Below, piece after piece: positions 25,001 through 33,642 of a stretch of DNA of 49,235 nucleotides; position 1 is the stretch's first letter, and the number at the start of each line of letters is the position of its first letter. The position numbers were made by a program, and so were the translations under genes. Below the pieces are notes generated by a model. The model saw only the letters and a program-made list of their open reading frames with translations, searched no databases and was not told where the DNA came from. The stretch lies in assembly GCA_002439805.1 (NCBI GenBank), contig DJPQ01000019.1, positions 1 to 49,235 of the forward strand, given 5' to 3'. Source of the DNA: Bacteroidales bacterium UBA6408 (lineage in GTDB: Bacteria; Bacteroidota; Bacteroidia; Bacteroidales; UBA932).

Positions 25001-25088
25001 CGATATGGTGAAGAATCCGACGTTCCGCAGGACGGGCGATGCCAAGACCTGCGAATACTGTGACTTTAAAATGATCTGTGGAAGATGA
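22056..25088 (+). CDS. addB: AddB-like helicase-nuclease subunit with Fe-S cluster
   Basis: A 1010-residue PD-(D/E)XK nuclease subunit of the double-strand-break resection enzyme that acts with AddA. The C-terminal nuclease has GTVFHAVMQW and the catalytic D874-Y-K876 in VVDYKTGKV. Four cysteines, C695 plus C999/C1002/C1008 (CEYCDFKMIC at the very end), match the [4Fe-4S] staple of AddB/AdnB nucleases. The N-terminal half is a degenerate UvrD-like helicase with FPNRRSSAFFRKH near residues 26-38 and no clear Walker A motif, as expected for AddB. It is followed by a long imperfect hairpin and then addA. The pair repairs broken DNA and also degrades linear foreign DNA. Confidence 0.9.
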   Translation: MTPFLRQVAEHYFPKEDFPRLTFIFPNRRSSAFFRKHVCGCAKEAGKAVLMPECMTINDFFASLTPMCACDRITQIVRLYECYRALYPGAESLDEFICWGDVLLGDFNDVDKYLVEPRRLFTNVSDLKSIEDDFSYLTAAQREAIHSFLSHFRAESVRDDRSIKLNFLKIWNILLPLYESFNHSLRADGMAYEGMIYREVASLSEGVREALGERQFVFVGLNALNECEKKLLRHLRNAGQAEFCWDWSSEWIRDPENRASFFMSANVGEFPQAFRPDSETGLPETEFNVVSVPSSIGQAKQLPYILRRLGLSHASEPASDGEDSASGSMTAVAAGQNTPAHDLSTECAIVLPDEQLLLPVLNSIPDDIRDINVTMGYPMKGSDLCVLMSALSAAQMNALVRDGKTYFYHRHVRGVLSNNIFRKIAGEEDNAVCSAVLNGRRSYIEVSDFAASPLLSLFFTPLQGNLTEASAATVRAFAEYQKTVLSRVGALLVECGHSDLDTDFAKACYKAVCLLGDMNLEIRPATYLRLLDQLLAPVSVPFNGEPLKGLQVMGPLETRALDFRNLIILSCNEGTFPRKSFTSSFIPPELRKGFGLPTYEYQDAVWAYYFYRMIQRAENVWMLFDSRTEDMKSGEESRYIKQLSYLFDAKIHRYVTSPVQEDEYVEPEIVKTQADLDRLRDFKFSATALQEYLSCPAKFWYGRVQELGDLAESADNLDNGTLGTVFHAVMQWIYAKPGTKKEPVGRVDEAFIRERLSKEFAPELRSRIRMEICEAIKSVEVRGKDIVLCRVIEQYVRGTLEHDLELMKSKGVDHFTVLALEKNLPFEFDGSVSGADGLGGGSSDEPAASHGKYSFKGFIDRLDSFDDGTIRVVDYKTGKVTGDESKVMGEKGDDSSKASAIFGSIFAEDSNNRPKIALQFFIYNLMLRLNPEGRALVGGRQIANAVYSVSGIFKDGCFEYSLPPDVVNAASEMLKECLDGIFDMVKNPTFRRTGDAKTCEYCDFKMICGR

Positions 25089-25089
25089 C

Positions 25090-25147
25090 GGGGCGAAGAA
25101 AAAGCGGATTTCTGCGTCGGACTTCATCTTTTTCTTCATCCCCTTTT
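25090..25147 (+). terminator. Long imperfect hairpin between addB and addA
   Basis: GGGG (25090-25093) plus GAAGAAAAAG (25095-25104) pair with CTTTTTCTTC (25128-25137) plus CCCC (25140-25143), leaving a small bulge and a 23-base loop, followed by TTTTG. It begins one base after the addB stop. It could be a partial terminator that sets the AddA to AddB ratio. Confidence 0.55.
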
Positions 25148-25182
25148 GTTCAGGGTATTTTGGTTGAAAAGTTGAAATAATA

Positions 25183-28100
25183 ATGATAACAATAGCAAAG
25201 GCGTCGGCTGGGTCCGGCAAGACATATACATTGGCGAAGACTTACATCTCGCTGCTTCTCAAATCGAAGGAACCGTATGCGTACAGGCATATTCTCGCGG
25301 TGACCTTCACCAACAAGGCGACGGGAGAGATGAAGGCGCGCATCCTGCGTGAGCTCGACATTCTCGCGCACGTCCCGACTGAATCGGACTATTTCTCCGA
25401 CTTTGTCCCATCCCTGTGCCCGGACGCGGAGCGGCTCCGGAAACGCTGCGAAGGCTTGTTGAACGGCATTCTGCACGATTACAGCGCGTTCTCCGTGTTC
25501 ACGATTGACCGCTTTTTCCAGCAGGTCCTGCGCTCGTTCGCCCGCGAGCTGGGGCAGTTCGACTCCTATCAGCTCGAACTTGACAAGCCGGCCGTGGTGA
25601 GCGAGTCCGTTGACAGGATGCTCGAGAACCTCTCCGACAAGGACAGCGCGGTCATTGACTGGCTGAAGGAGTCGATGATGAACCAGATTTCGTCCAAGGG
25701 CTATTTCCAGCTTGAACCGACGCTCTATTCCGCCGCGAGCGACCTCCAGAGTCCGGAATTCAAGGCATATATGGCCGAAAAGGGAATATCCGACCCGTCG
25801 GAGATATATTCCAAGGAGAATATGCGTGCGCTCCGCAAGGCCTGCAATGAACTGATTGACAGGTTCTCCAAAGATGTGAAGACGGGAACTGAGGCTCTGG
25901 AGAGCAAGTTCGGCGGCAAAATCGGCGAGACATCCTACAAGTTCGCCTCCAAGGCTCTGGACAAGATTAAGGGGCAGATTAAACGGTCGGAGTTGATTGC
26001 GCCTCCGTCCGACTCCTTCTGCACAAAGATTGCCTGCCGGGGTAAACTGTTCGCAAAGGCCAAGGCATTCCTCGCGAATGAGCTTCCTGCGGATTATGAG
26101 GCGACGGCGCTGAATTTTCTGGGACTGTTCTATGATTTGAGGGTTCATACCTCGGTCGGAGACGCTGGACCCGAGGTGGAATTTGACGGCGCTTCGCCAT
26201 ATTACCGGGCCTACCGGACGGCGCTCCAGATCAGGGACATGATTTACGGATTCGGCATATCACGGGAACTCTCTGAGGCTTTCAGCGGACTTCTCAAGGA
26301 CCGCAACATCCTTTGTCTGGAGGATTCCAACGGCCTCCTCAGCCGCATCATCGACGGTTCGGACGTGCCTTTTGTCTATGAAAAGACGGGAGTCCGCTAC
26401 GAGCATTTTCTCCTCGACGAGTTTCAGGACACCTCGGTGGTGCAGTGGGACAACTTCCGCCCGCTGCTGCACGAGAGTGATTCCAACGGCAATGACAATC
26501 TCATCGTGGGCGACGTGAAGCAGAGCATCTACCGCTGGCGGCAGTCCGACTGGGGGCTGCTCAACTCCGAGGTTGGGAGGGAGTTTCCGGACAGCCGCGA
26601 ACTTGTTGGAAAGGACGGAAAGCCAGCTCTCTCCACCAATTACAGGACGGAGGAGAACATCGTTGAGTTCAACAATCTCTTTTTTGAGTTCCTGCGGGAC
26701 CGCCTCTCCGGTGATTTCAAGGCCACGGGCGGCGAGGAGGTCGGGAAGGTAATCTCCGGCATCTATGCGGACGTGCGTCAGGCGGCGGCCCGCAAGGGCG
26801 GTTTCGGAGAGGTCCGGCTTTGTTTCGCCGCTTCCGGCGGTGGCAGGTCCGGCGGTTCGGGGGACGATGCCGGCAACGGCGCGGAGAAGACGGACAAGGT
26901 GCTGGAACGTACTGTACGGCAGGTTCTTGACCTTCATGAAAAAAAAGGCGCGGGATATGGAGACATTGCCGTCATCGTCCGCAACAACGCTCCGGGAGAA
27001 AGTATTGCCAACGCCCTGATGGAAAGGGGCGTGCCGGTAATCTCCGACGATTCCCTGACGGTGAACAACTCGATTGTCGTGCGCCGGCTCGTTTCCGTTC
27101 TCTCTTCTGTGGAGAACCCCGAGAACAAGGTCTCCGGCTATCTTGCGGCCTCGCTCAAGTTCAGGGCGGCCGGCCAGTCCTCGATTATTGAACTCGCCGA
27201 GGACATAATCAGGACCATGCGTGAAAACGATGCGCATCTTGTCGAATCACACGCCCTCTACATACAGGCGTTCATGGACTGGATGCAGTCATGGGTCTCG
27301 CGCAACGGGAATCAGCTCAAGGAGTTCCTTAGGGCATGGGACGAGAAGAATTCGTCCTCGCAGGTCAAGATTGCCTCCCCGGCCTCCACTGACGCCGTCC
27401 GCATAATCACGATTCACAAGTCGAAGGGACTGGAGTTCCCCTATGTCATAATCCCGTATTTCGAGGACATAAGCTTCTTCCGCCACGGCAACGTGTGGGC
27501 GGAGCCGTCGGTTCCCGCCGCTGCGGAGACGAGCCGTCCTTCTTCTGCCGGAGACTCCGGAAATCAGGCTCTTGACGATTTCAACAAGGCTGTCTCCGGC
27601 GGCATTTTCAAGCCGGACATTTCGGGTCAGAGCCGCAGCACCTACTTCGAACCTACATACAACAGGGAGCGTCTCTATCAGTGCATTGACGCAATGAACC
27701 TGATGTATGTGGCCATGACGCGCCCCTCACGGGGACTGTACGTCATCTGCGGCGCGGCTTCCGCAGACTCGATGACCTCGGCCTCAAGCGCCCTGCTTGC
27801 CTTCGCCGCGAATCAGAACTACCCTGCCTCGGAATCGGACTGGGGTGTCGATTACTCAGTCGGCAAGTTCTGCGGCGACGCCGACCTCGAATTCCGCAAG
27901 GCCGGCAAGAAGGCCAAAACCTATGTCAAGGACTTCTCCCAGAGCGTCCTCCTCAGCGGCTACCCGTCATTCACGACGGATTCCTCGCGTCTGCGCATAG
28001 ACCGCGACGCCGCCGACTTCTTCTCCGCCGACGGCACCGTGGGACCGGACGCCTCCCGCCGTCTCCGGGGCATAGTCCTCCACAAGATCCTCTCCTCCGT

Positions 28101-28488
28101 AGTGGTTCCCGCCGACCTCGACTCCGCAGTCCGTGCCGCAGTAGATTCCGGAGAACTGTCGGAATCACAGGCAGCCGAGGCCCGCAGCCTTCTCCGCCGC
28201 CGCATACTCGACGCGCAGTCCCGGGGCTGGTTCACCGAATCTCCCGACGAAGTTCTCAACGAGCGCGCGATAGTCACCTCCGAAGGCGAGGAACTGCGCC
28301 CCGACCGAGTCAGCATCCGCCACGGCGAAGTCCTCATCATCGACTACAAGTTCGGCCGTCCTCACCCGTCCTACCTCGACCAGGTCCGCTCCTACATGGA
28401 AACATACCGCGCCCTCGGCCACGCCTCCGTCCGCGCCTGCCTCTGGTTCGTCCCCGACAACACCGTCGTTGAGGTGCCGGACGAATAA
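25183..28488 (+). CDS. addA: AddA-like UvrD-type helicase-nuclease subunit
   Basis: A 1101-residue superfamily 1A helicase with a C-terminal nuclease. Walker A is KASAGSGKT (residues 6-14). The helicase motifs ILAVTFTNKA, HFLLDEFQDTS, VGDVKQSIYRWR, TNYRTEENIVEFNN, ITIHKSKGLEFPYVI and MNLMYVAMTRP follow in order. The nuclease ends in D1054-Y-K1056 within LIIDYKFGRP. With AddB it unwinds and resects double-strand ends and loads RecA after Chi-like pauses. It is 94 bases downstream of addB. The C-terminal third is markedly rich in C-ending codons, more so than the neighbouring restriction genes. Confidence 0.93.
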   Translation: MITIAKASAGSGKTYTLAKTYISLLLKSKEPYAYRHILAVTFTNKATGEMKARILRELDILAHVPTESDYFSDFVPSLCPDAERLRKRCEGLLNGILHDYSAFSVFTIDRFFQQVLRSFARELGQFDSYQLELDKPAVVSESVDRMLENLSDKDSAVIDWLKESMMNQISSKGYFQLEPTLYSAASDLQSPEFKAYMAEKGISDPSEIYSKENMRALRKACNELIDRFSKDVKTGTEALESKFGGKIGETSYKFASKALDKIKGQIKRSELIAPPSDSFCTKIACRGKLFAKAKAFLANELPADYEATALNFLGLFYDLRVHTSVGDAGPEVEFDGASPYYRAYRTALQIRDMIYGFGISRELSEAFSGLLKDRNILCLEDSNGLLSRIIDGSDVPFVYEKTGVRYEHFLLDEFQDTSVVQWDNFRPLLHESDSNGNDNLIVGDVKQSIYRWRQSDWGLLNSEVGREFPDSRELVGKDGKPALSTNYRTEENIVEFNNLFFEFLRDRLSGDFKATGGEEVGKVISGIYADVRQAAARKGGFGEVRLCFAASGGGRSGGSGDDAGNGAEKTDKVLERTVRQVLDLHEKKGAGYGDIAVIVRNNAPGESIANALMERGVPVISDDSLTVNNSIVVRRLVSVLSSVENPENKVSGYLAASLKFRAAGQSSIIELAEDIIRTMRENDAHLVESHALYIQAFMDWMQSWVSRNGNQLKEFLRAWDEKNSSSQVKIASPASTDAVRIITIHKSKGLEFPYVIIPYFEDISFFRHGNVWAEPSVPAAAETSRPSSAGDSGNQALDDFNKAVSGGIFKPDISGQSRSTYFEPTYNRERLYQCIDAMNLMYVAMTRPSRGLYVICGAASADSMTSASSALLAFAANQNYPASESDWGVDYSVGKFCGDADLEFRKAGKKAKTYVKDFSQSVLLSGYPSFTTDSSRLRIDRDAADFFSADGTVGPDASRRLRGIVLHKILSSVVVPADLDSAVRAAVDSGELSESQAAEARSLLRRRILDAQSRGWFTESPDEVLNERAIVTSEGEELRPDRVSIRHGEVLIIDYKFGRPHPSYLDQVRSYMETYRALGHASVRACLWFVPDNTVVEVPDE

Positions 28489-28532
28489 AAAACGACCGCA
28501 TTTAAGATTATATGCAGCATAAGTCCTTTATA

Positions 28533-28550
28533 ATGCGTATCTTTATGCGT
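28533..28550 (+). promoter_or_regulatory. Promoter/operator-like site upstream of hsdM
   Basis: Two direct ATGCGT repeats (28533-28538 and 28545-28550) bracket TATCTTTA (28539-28546), which differs from the -7 consensus by its last base. The site lies 20 bases before the methylase gene. The repeats could be a regulator site, but no regulator gene is next to it. Confidence 0.35.
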
Positions 28551-28568
28551 TAAAAATAAATGGAATAA

Positions 28569-30251
28569 ATGACTGATACGGAACTAAAGAATCTTCAGGA
28601 TAAACTATGGCATTCGGCCGATATGCTGCGTGCCGGAGCGCACCTTGCCGCCAACAAATACGGGCAGCCGATACTCGGGCTCATATTTCTCCGTTATGCC
28701 GACGTGCTTTTCAAACAGCATAAGAAGGATATTGATGAAGAATATGGCAGGTACAAAGGCTCACGGATGGAACGCAGCTACAAGGAAATTTCCATTGAGA
28801 AATGCGGATTTTATCTTCCTGAATGTGCGTACTTTGATTTCATAAACGATGCTCCTGACGATGCGAACAAGGCCGTCCTTGTGAAACAGGCTATGGAAGC
28901 CATCGAAAGGGAGAACCCTCGCATGGAGGGAGTGCTGCCTAAGGAAGTTTACGGACAGTTGGTTCCGGAGGAGGAACCCGAACTGTTGAGTAGGATTGTG
29001 CGCGTTTTCAAGGACATACCGGAGAGTGCGGACATAGATGTCTTCGGACATATATATGAATATTTTCTCGGGAACTTCGCTTTGGCGGAAGGACAGGGAG
29101 GCGGCGTATTCTACACGCCGGCATCTGTCGTTCAATATATGGTCGAGGTGCTTCATCCTGTCACGGGTGACAAGAAGTTTCTTGACCCGGCCTGCGGCTC
29201 CGGCGGTATGTTTGTTCAGGCAGCCCGTTATATGCATAGGCATAACGCAAGCAATCAGGACATGATGCGTTTTCGTTGCTATGGAGTAGAGAAAGAGCCT
29301 GATACGGTGAAACTTGCCAAGATGAACCTCCTTCTTAACAATGTTCGTGGTGAGATAGCGGAAGCCAACTCTTTTTATAGTGACCCATACAATGCTTTCG
29401 GCAATTTCGACTATGTGATGGCGAATCCTCCGTTCAACGTCGATGAGGTCGTGTTCGATAAGGTTGCTGACGATGCCCGTTTCAATACATACGGCATTCC
29501 TCGCAACAAGACAGCCGGAGGAAAGAAGTCTGGAGACAAGAAAGAGACTGTCCCCAATGCCAACTACCTTTGGATAGGCTACTTTGCGACGGCTCTTAAT
29601 GAAACAGGAAAGGCTGCGCTTGTCATGGCGAACTCTGCAAGCGATGCCGGTGGCAGTGAACTTGAAATCCGCAAGAAAATGATAAGAGACGGCATCATAA
29701 GCCAGATGGTGACGCTTCCGAGCAATATGTTCTCTACTGTCACACTTCCGGCAACTCTTTGGTTTTTCAATAGAACACGTCCGCACAAGGATGAGATCCT
29801 TTTCATTGATGCCCGTAACATTTTCACACAAGTTGACCGCGCCCATCGCAAGTTCAGCGATGAGCAGATAAAGAATCTCGGTATCATAACAAGGCTGTAT
29901 GAGGGGGACAGCGAGGCATTCTGGGTTTTGGTCGAAGAACATAAGTCCAATGGCAGACAGTCGGATGCCGATTGGCTTCTCGAAAGATGGCCGGACGGCA
30001 AATATCGTGATGTCGTCGGACTGTGCAAGGTAGCGAAGATTGACGGTGAGGATGGCATTGAGGACAATGACTGGAGTCTCAACGCGGGACGCTATGTCGG
30101 GGTCGTCATCGAGGATGACGGTATGACAGAGGATGAATTCCGTGCTGAGATGCTGTCCCTGAACAGCGAACTCTCAAGACTGAATGCCGAAGCCGCAGAC
30201 CTTCAGAATGAGATTGACAGGAATATGAAAAAATTGTTTGGTGAGGAGTGA
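28569..30251 (+). CDS. hsdM: Type I restriction-modification system DNA methyltransferase subunit
   Basis: N6-adenine methyltransferase of a type I system (560 aa). An N-terminal helical HsdM_N domain (about 5-145) precedes the catalytic domain, which has FYTPASVVQYMVE, the SAM motif DPACGSGGM (206-214) and the catalytic NPPF (286-289). A helical C-terminus (about 525-558) probably contacts HsdS. It leads a same-strand cluster running to hsdR. It ends within a few bases of the first DUF1016 gene. Local base composition is lower in G+C than the AddA gene before it. Confidence 0.95.
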   Translation: MTDTELKNLQDKLWHSADMLRAGAHLAANKYGQPILGLIFLRYADVLFKQHKKDIDEEYGRYKGSRMERSYKEISIEKCGFYLPECAYFDFINDAPDDANKAVLVKQAMEAIERENPRMEGVLPKEVYGQLVPEEEPELLSRIVRVFKDIPESADIDVFGHIYEYFLGNFALAEGQGGGVFYTPASVVQYMVEVLHPVTGDKKFLDPACGSGGMFVQAARYMHRHNASNQDMMRFRCYGVEKEPDTVKLAKMNLLLNNVRGEIAEANSFYSDPYNAFGNFDYVMANPPFNVDEVVFDKVADDARFNTYGIPRNKTAGGKKSGDKKETVPNANYLWIGYFATALNETGKAALVMANSASDAGGSELEIRKKMIRDGIISQMVTLPSNMFSTVTLPATLWFFNRTRPHKDEILFIDARNIFTQVDRAHRKFSDEQIKNLGIITRLYEGDSEAFWVLVEEHKSNGRQSDADWLLERWPDGKYRDVVGLCKVAKIDGEDGIEDNDWSLNAGRYVGVVIEDDGMTEDEFRAEMLSLNSELSRLNAEAADLQNEIDRNMKKLFGEE

Positions 30252-30253
30252 AT

Positions 30254-31321
30254 ATGGAGACTGTAATGGGTGTACAGAGTAAATCACAGGTTCTGATTGA
30301 TGACCTGCGGCGGATTATCGACGGTGCTCGTCGGCAGGTTGCTGTCGCTGCCAATGCCGAAATGACAATGATGTATTGGCATATAGGTGAGCGAATAAAT
30401 CGTGAAGTGCTTGGTAATCAGCGTGCTGAATATGGAAAGCAGATTGTCGCGACGGTGTCGCGACAATTACAAGAAATATATGGAAGCAAAGGGTTTGAAT
30501 TGCGTACTGTGCGTAGAATGATGCAATTTGCTCAGTTATTTCCGGATATTCAAATTGTGACACCACTGGTGACACAATTGTCATGGTCTCATTTTCTGAT
30601 AGTTATGTCGTTGAAAGACGATTTACAGCGTGAGTTTTATCTAACATTGGCAGCCTCGGAACACTGGAGCAAACGACAGCTTCAGAATAAGATTGACGGT
30701 ATGCTCTATGAGCGCACAGCAATAGCTTCTAAGCCGGAAGAACTGATACGCAAGGAACTTGCTGAACTTCGTGACAACAACACACTGTCACCTGATTTGG
30801 TATTCAAAAGTCCATATTTCCTTGAATTTACTGGTCTGAAAGGTAATTACAGCGAGCGTTCTCTTGAGGATAGTCTTGTCGCTAACCTTGAGCAGTTCAT
30901 TCTGGAACTTGGCAAAGGCTTCACCTTTGTCGAGCGTCAGAAGAGAATGATAATCGACGGCGAGGATTTCTACCTTGACCTGCTCTTCTACCATCGCCGT
31001 CTTCACCGACTGATTGCCATTGACCTGAAACTTGGCAGCTTCAAGGCGCAGTACAAAGGACAGATGGAACTCTATCTGCGCTATCTTGAGGCAAATGAGA
31101 TGGAGCCGGGCGAAGAACCTCCTCTCGGTCTGTTGCTCTGCACCGAAGGCGGCGAGGAGCAGATTGAACTTCTGCAGCTTGACAAGGCCGGCATCAAGGT
31201 GGCAAACTATATGACCGAACTTCCTCCTCGTGAACTCCTTGTTCGCCAGATTCAGAAGTCACTTGAGGTCGCCAAGACCTTTGGGAGTACGGAAAGCGAG
31301 AATGGCGGGCTTGAGGAATAG
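30254..31321 (+). CDS. DUF1016 (YhcG-like) PD-(D/E)XK nuclease, first copy
   Basis: A 355-residue protein from the ATG at 30254; a GTG two codons earlier overlaps the hsdM stop and could also be used. The N-terminal DUF1016 domain (about 10-160) has the pattern MYWHIGERI...EYGKQIV...FELRTVRRMMQFAQ. The C-terminal nuclease (about 175-340) has FYLDLLFYHRRLHRLIAIDLKLG with D242, D257 and K259 as likely catalytic residues, and a conserved GLLLCTEG segment. DUF1016 proteins often sit inside type I restriction loci, where their role is unsettled; proposals include accessory cleavage or methylation-state surveillance. It is immediately followed by AbiH and has a diverged paralogue after it. Confidence 0.88.
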   Translation: METVMGVQSKSQVLIDDLRRIIDGARRQVAVAANAEMTMMYWHIGERINREVLGNQRAEYGKQIVATVSRQLQEIYGSKGFELRTVRRMMQFAQLFPDIQIVTPLVTQLSWSHFLIVMSLKDDLQREFYLTLAASEHWSKRQLQNKIDGMLYERTAIASKPEELIRKELAELRDNNTLSPDLVFKSPYFLEFTGLKGNYSERSLEDSLVANLEQFILELGKGFTFVERQKRMIIDGEDFYLDLLFYHRRLHRLIAIDLKLGSFKAQYKGQMELYLRYLEANEMEPGEEPPLGLLLCTEGGEEQIELLQLDKAGIKVANYMTELPPRELLVRQIQKSLEVAKTFGSTESENGGLEE

Positions 31322-31353
31322 TAAATTCTCTAATGCTAAAACGGGTAATTATG

Positions 31354-32406
31354 ATGAAAAACATTGTTCTTGTCATAGGGAATGGATTTGACTTGAATCT
31401 TGGGTTTAAGACTTCATATAAAGATTTTTATATGTCTGAATTCTGTCCCAAAGCCTATCCTGCACCTTTAATTAAGCATCTGAACTCTAAATGGGGAAAT
31501 GACTTGGACGGTGTGAAATGGTATGATTTTGAGAACGAATTGCTGAATTATTATAAGAAGTATAAACGGGACGGTAACGTTGATGATTGTGTTACAGACA
31601 GAGAACGTGAATGCTTGAAGGTAATAGAACCTTATAAGATTCAATTTGGAGTACATTATGGTTATCCTAGAGAGATAGAAAGTCTTATTAAAAAGGGGAT
31701 TATCATAGATCCGACATTGAAATTACCGCAACACACGATACCTTTTCAATCTGATTTGTGTAAAACTGCCTGCTGGCGTGATAAAGAAGCTCTCAATAGA
31801 ATAAAAGATGGCCTTAACAAGTATATCAAGCAAGTTTCAGAAACTCATGTGAATGATGATAGTGTAGCTCTAAAAGCATTGTTTAAGATTGCCCGTATTC
31901 CTAAAGACGAGAACAACATTAACATATATACTTTTAATTATACATCCCTGCCTGCACCATACAATAAGATGTTGGATGGAGGTGTGCATCATGTTCACGG
32001 AAGTGTTGAATCAGGAAACATTATAATTGGAACACAGGATTATGCAGGAATGGACTCAAATTACGATTTTCTGCAAAAGTCCTTTGATCCACAATATGCA
32101 CCTCCGGCTCTTGTGTATGATTTGCATACAGCGGATGAGGTGATAATATTCGGACATTCGCTCGGTGTGAATGACAGACAATACTTCAATTCTTTCTTCA
32201 GGCAACAGTCAAGTCCCGATAATACGGTTCGGAAAAAGATTACTATTTTTACTCGGGATGAATCGTCCAAGGTTGAAATCAAAAGGTCTCTACAACAAAT
32301 GTCCGACAATAATCTGGCGATGCTATATGGCATGAATGATTTGAAGATATATCAAACGGAAGATGTTTCTGAATTGGCACATGAGACAGATATCCTTTCA
32401 GTGTAA
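31354..32406 (+). CDS. AbiH-family abortive infection protein
   Basis: A 350-residue protein beginning MKNIVLVIGNGFDLNLGFKTSY, the N-terminal nucleotide-binding-like signature of AbiH; upstream ATGs at 31333 and 31351 are in frame but the family start fits 31354. Other family features are the NIYTFNYTS segment, the VHHVHGSVE region, and IFGHSLGVNDRQYF near the C-terminus. AbiH was defined as a phage-resistance gene of Lactococcus; its mechanism is unknown. The gene is strikingly AT-rich: two 60-base samples at 31801 and 31921 count 19 and 20 G+C, against 36 of 60 at 27841 in addA. It lies between two DUF1016 genes, so it looks like an insert in the restriction locus. Confidence 0.88.
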   Translation: MKNIVLVIGNGFDLNLGFKTSYKDFYMSEFCPKAYPAPLIKHLNSKWGNDLDGVKWYDFENELLNYYKKYKRDGNVDDCVTDRERECLKVIEPYKIQFGVHYGYPREIESLIKKGIIIDPTLKLPQHTIPFQSDLCKTACWRDKEALNRIKDGLNKYIKQVSETHVNDDSVALKALFKIARIPKDENNINIYTFNYTSLPAPYNKMLDGGVHHVHGSVESGNIIIGTQDYAGMDSNYDFLQKSFDPQYAPPALVYDLHTADEVIIFGHSLGVNDRQYFNSFFRQQSSPDNTVRKKITIFTRDESSKVEIKRSLQQMSDNNLAMLYGMNDLKIYQTEDVSELAHETDILSV

Positions 32407-32435
32407 TTTTGTTGATTTATAGAGAATTGATAGCT

Positions 32436-33584
32436 ATGGTAAATGATAAAACTTTGAATATTAGTCATAAAAATAGTGAAGCTGTGGGGGCTATGTCTGG
32501 AGAATTGGCATTGTCTTATGGTGACAGCGGTGATTTGCTCACCGATGCTAAAAATATAATAGAGCAGGCTCGGCAGAATGCGTATAGGTCAATAAACCTT
32601 GCGATGCTTCAACGGAATTGGACATTGGGGAAGCGTATCAGCGAAGAAATTCTGCTTGGCGAGAATAGGGCAGAGTATGGCAATGAACTCGTCAAAAGGT
32701 TGTCGGAAGAACTGACGAATATTTATGGTAAAGGCTTCAATAAGAATAACTTGTATTGTTTCATCCAGTTTTATAAGATTTTCCCGACACTGTCGGGAAA
32801 ATCTGAATATTTGTCATGGTCTCATTATGTATTGCTGTTGAGTGTTGATGATGATTCCGCTCGCAATTGGTATGCTCATGAAGCGTTTGTCGAGACATGG
32901 AGTGTGCGGACCCTGCGAAGAAACATTGCCTCTCAGTATTTTTATAGGCTTCTCCAGTCACAGAACAAGCGGGTTGTTGAGGATGAAATGCATAAGGTGA
33001 CGGCACCTATGCAGAATGATAAACTGGAGTTCATAAAGAATCCCGTTGTCGCTGAATTTCTTGGGCTTGCACGGAATTCGGATTTCTCGGAGTCGCAGCT
33101 TGAGGGAAGCATCATTACACATCTGCAGAAATTCATTATGGAGTTGGGCAATGGTTATGCCTTTGTCGCGCGGCAGCAGCATATACATACTGATATGGGC
33201 GATTTTTACATCGACCTTGTCTTTTACAACTATATCCTCAAATGTTTTTTGCTGATAGACCTTAAAACCGCCCAAATATCCCATCAGGATGTCGGGCAGA
33301 TGGATATGCATGTTCGGATGTATGATGAACTGAAGCGGACGGAAGGGGATAATCCGACCATCGGTCTGATATTGTGCTCCAAGACGAGTTCCGATATGGC
33401 AAAGTATTCCATATTGAAAGAGAACAAGCAGCTGTTTCAGGCAAAGTACCTTACCTATCTTCCGTCAGAGGAGGAGCTTCGCCGCGAAATTGAACGTCAG
33501 AAAGAGATATTCCTGCAACAGCAGAATGAAAGAGAGTCGGTGTTGGTCTCGCAGTTTCATAAATCTGGATCTGTGGATATCTAA
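32436..33584 (+). CDS. DUF1016 (YhcG-like) PD-(D/E)XK nuclease, second copy
   Basis: A 382-residue paralogue of the gene at 30254. The start ATG was chosen over an upstream TTG in the same frame. It keeps the DUF1016 pattern (NWTLGKRISEEIL...RAEYGNELVKRLSEEL...YLSWSHYVLLL) in residues about 35-180 and the nuclease core FYIDLVFYNYILKCFLLIDLK with D260, D275 and K277. It has about 30 extra N-terminal residues and a glutamine-rich helical C-terminus (EIFLQQQNERES). The two copies share motif order but are clearly diverged, so this is not a recent duplication. It is followed by hsdS after 58 bases. Confidence 0.87.
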   Translation: MVNDKTLNISHKNSEAVGAMSGELALSYGDSGDLLTDAKNIIEQARQNAYRSINLAMLQRNWTLGKRISEEILLGENRAEYGNELVKRLSEELTNIYGKGFNKNNLYCFIQFYKIFPTLSGKSEYLSWSHYVLLLSVDDDSARNWYAHEAFVETWSVRTLRRNIASQYFYRLLQSQNKRVVEDEMHKVTAPMQNDKLEFIKNPVVAEFLGLARNSDFSESQLEGSIITHLQKFIMELGNGYAFVARQQHIHTDMGDFYIDLVFYNYILKCFLLIDLKTAQISHQDVGQMDMHVRMYDELKRTEGDNPTIGLILCSKTSSDMAKYSILKENKQLFQAKYLTYLPSEEELRREIERQKEIFLQQQNERESVLVSQFHKSGSVDI

Positions 33585-33642
33585 TATGTGAATGACTTAT
33601 AGACCATAGATTGTTTGTAATTCATGGAGAAATTAGGATAAA

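Noticed and set aside
20500..28500. CRISPR array or cas genes around the CARF nuclease
   Set aside because: No regularly spaced direct repeats and no cas10, csm or cmr-like protein was found in the window.
28761..29942. 393-codon minus-strand frame opposite hsdM
   Set aside because: hsdM carries all methyltransferase motifs in the plus frame, so the antisense frame is a shadow.
30254..33584. Toxin-antitoxin pair made of AbiH and a DUF1016 gene
   Set aside because: Neither protein resembles known antitoxins in size or motif, and both DUF1016 copies have nuclease residues.
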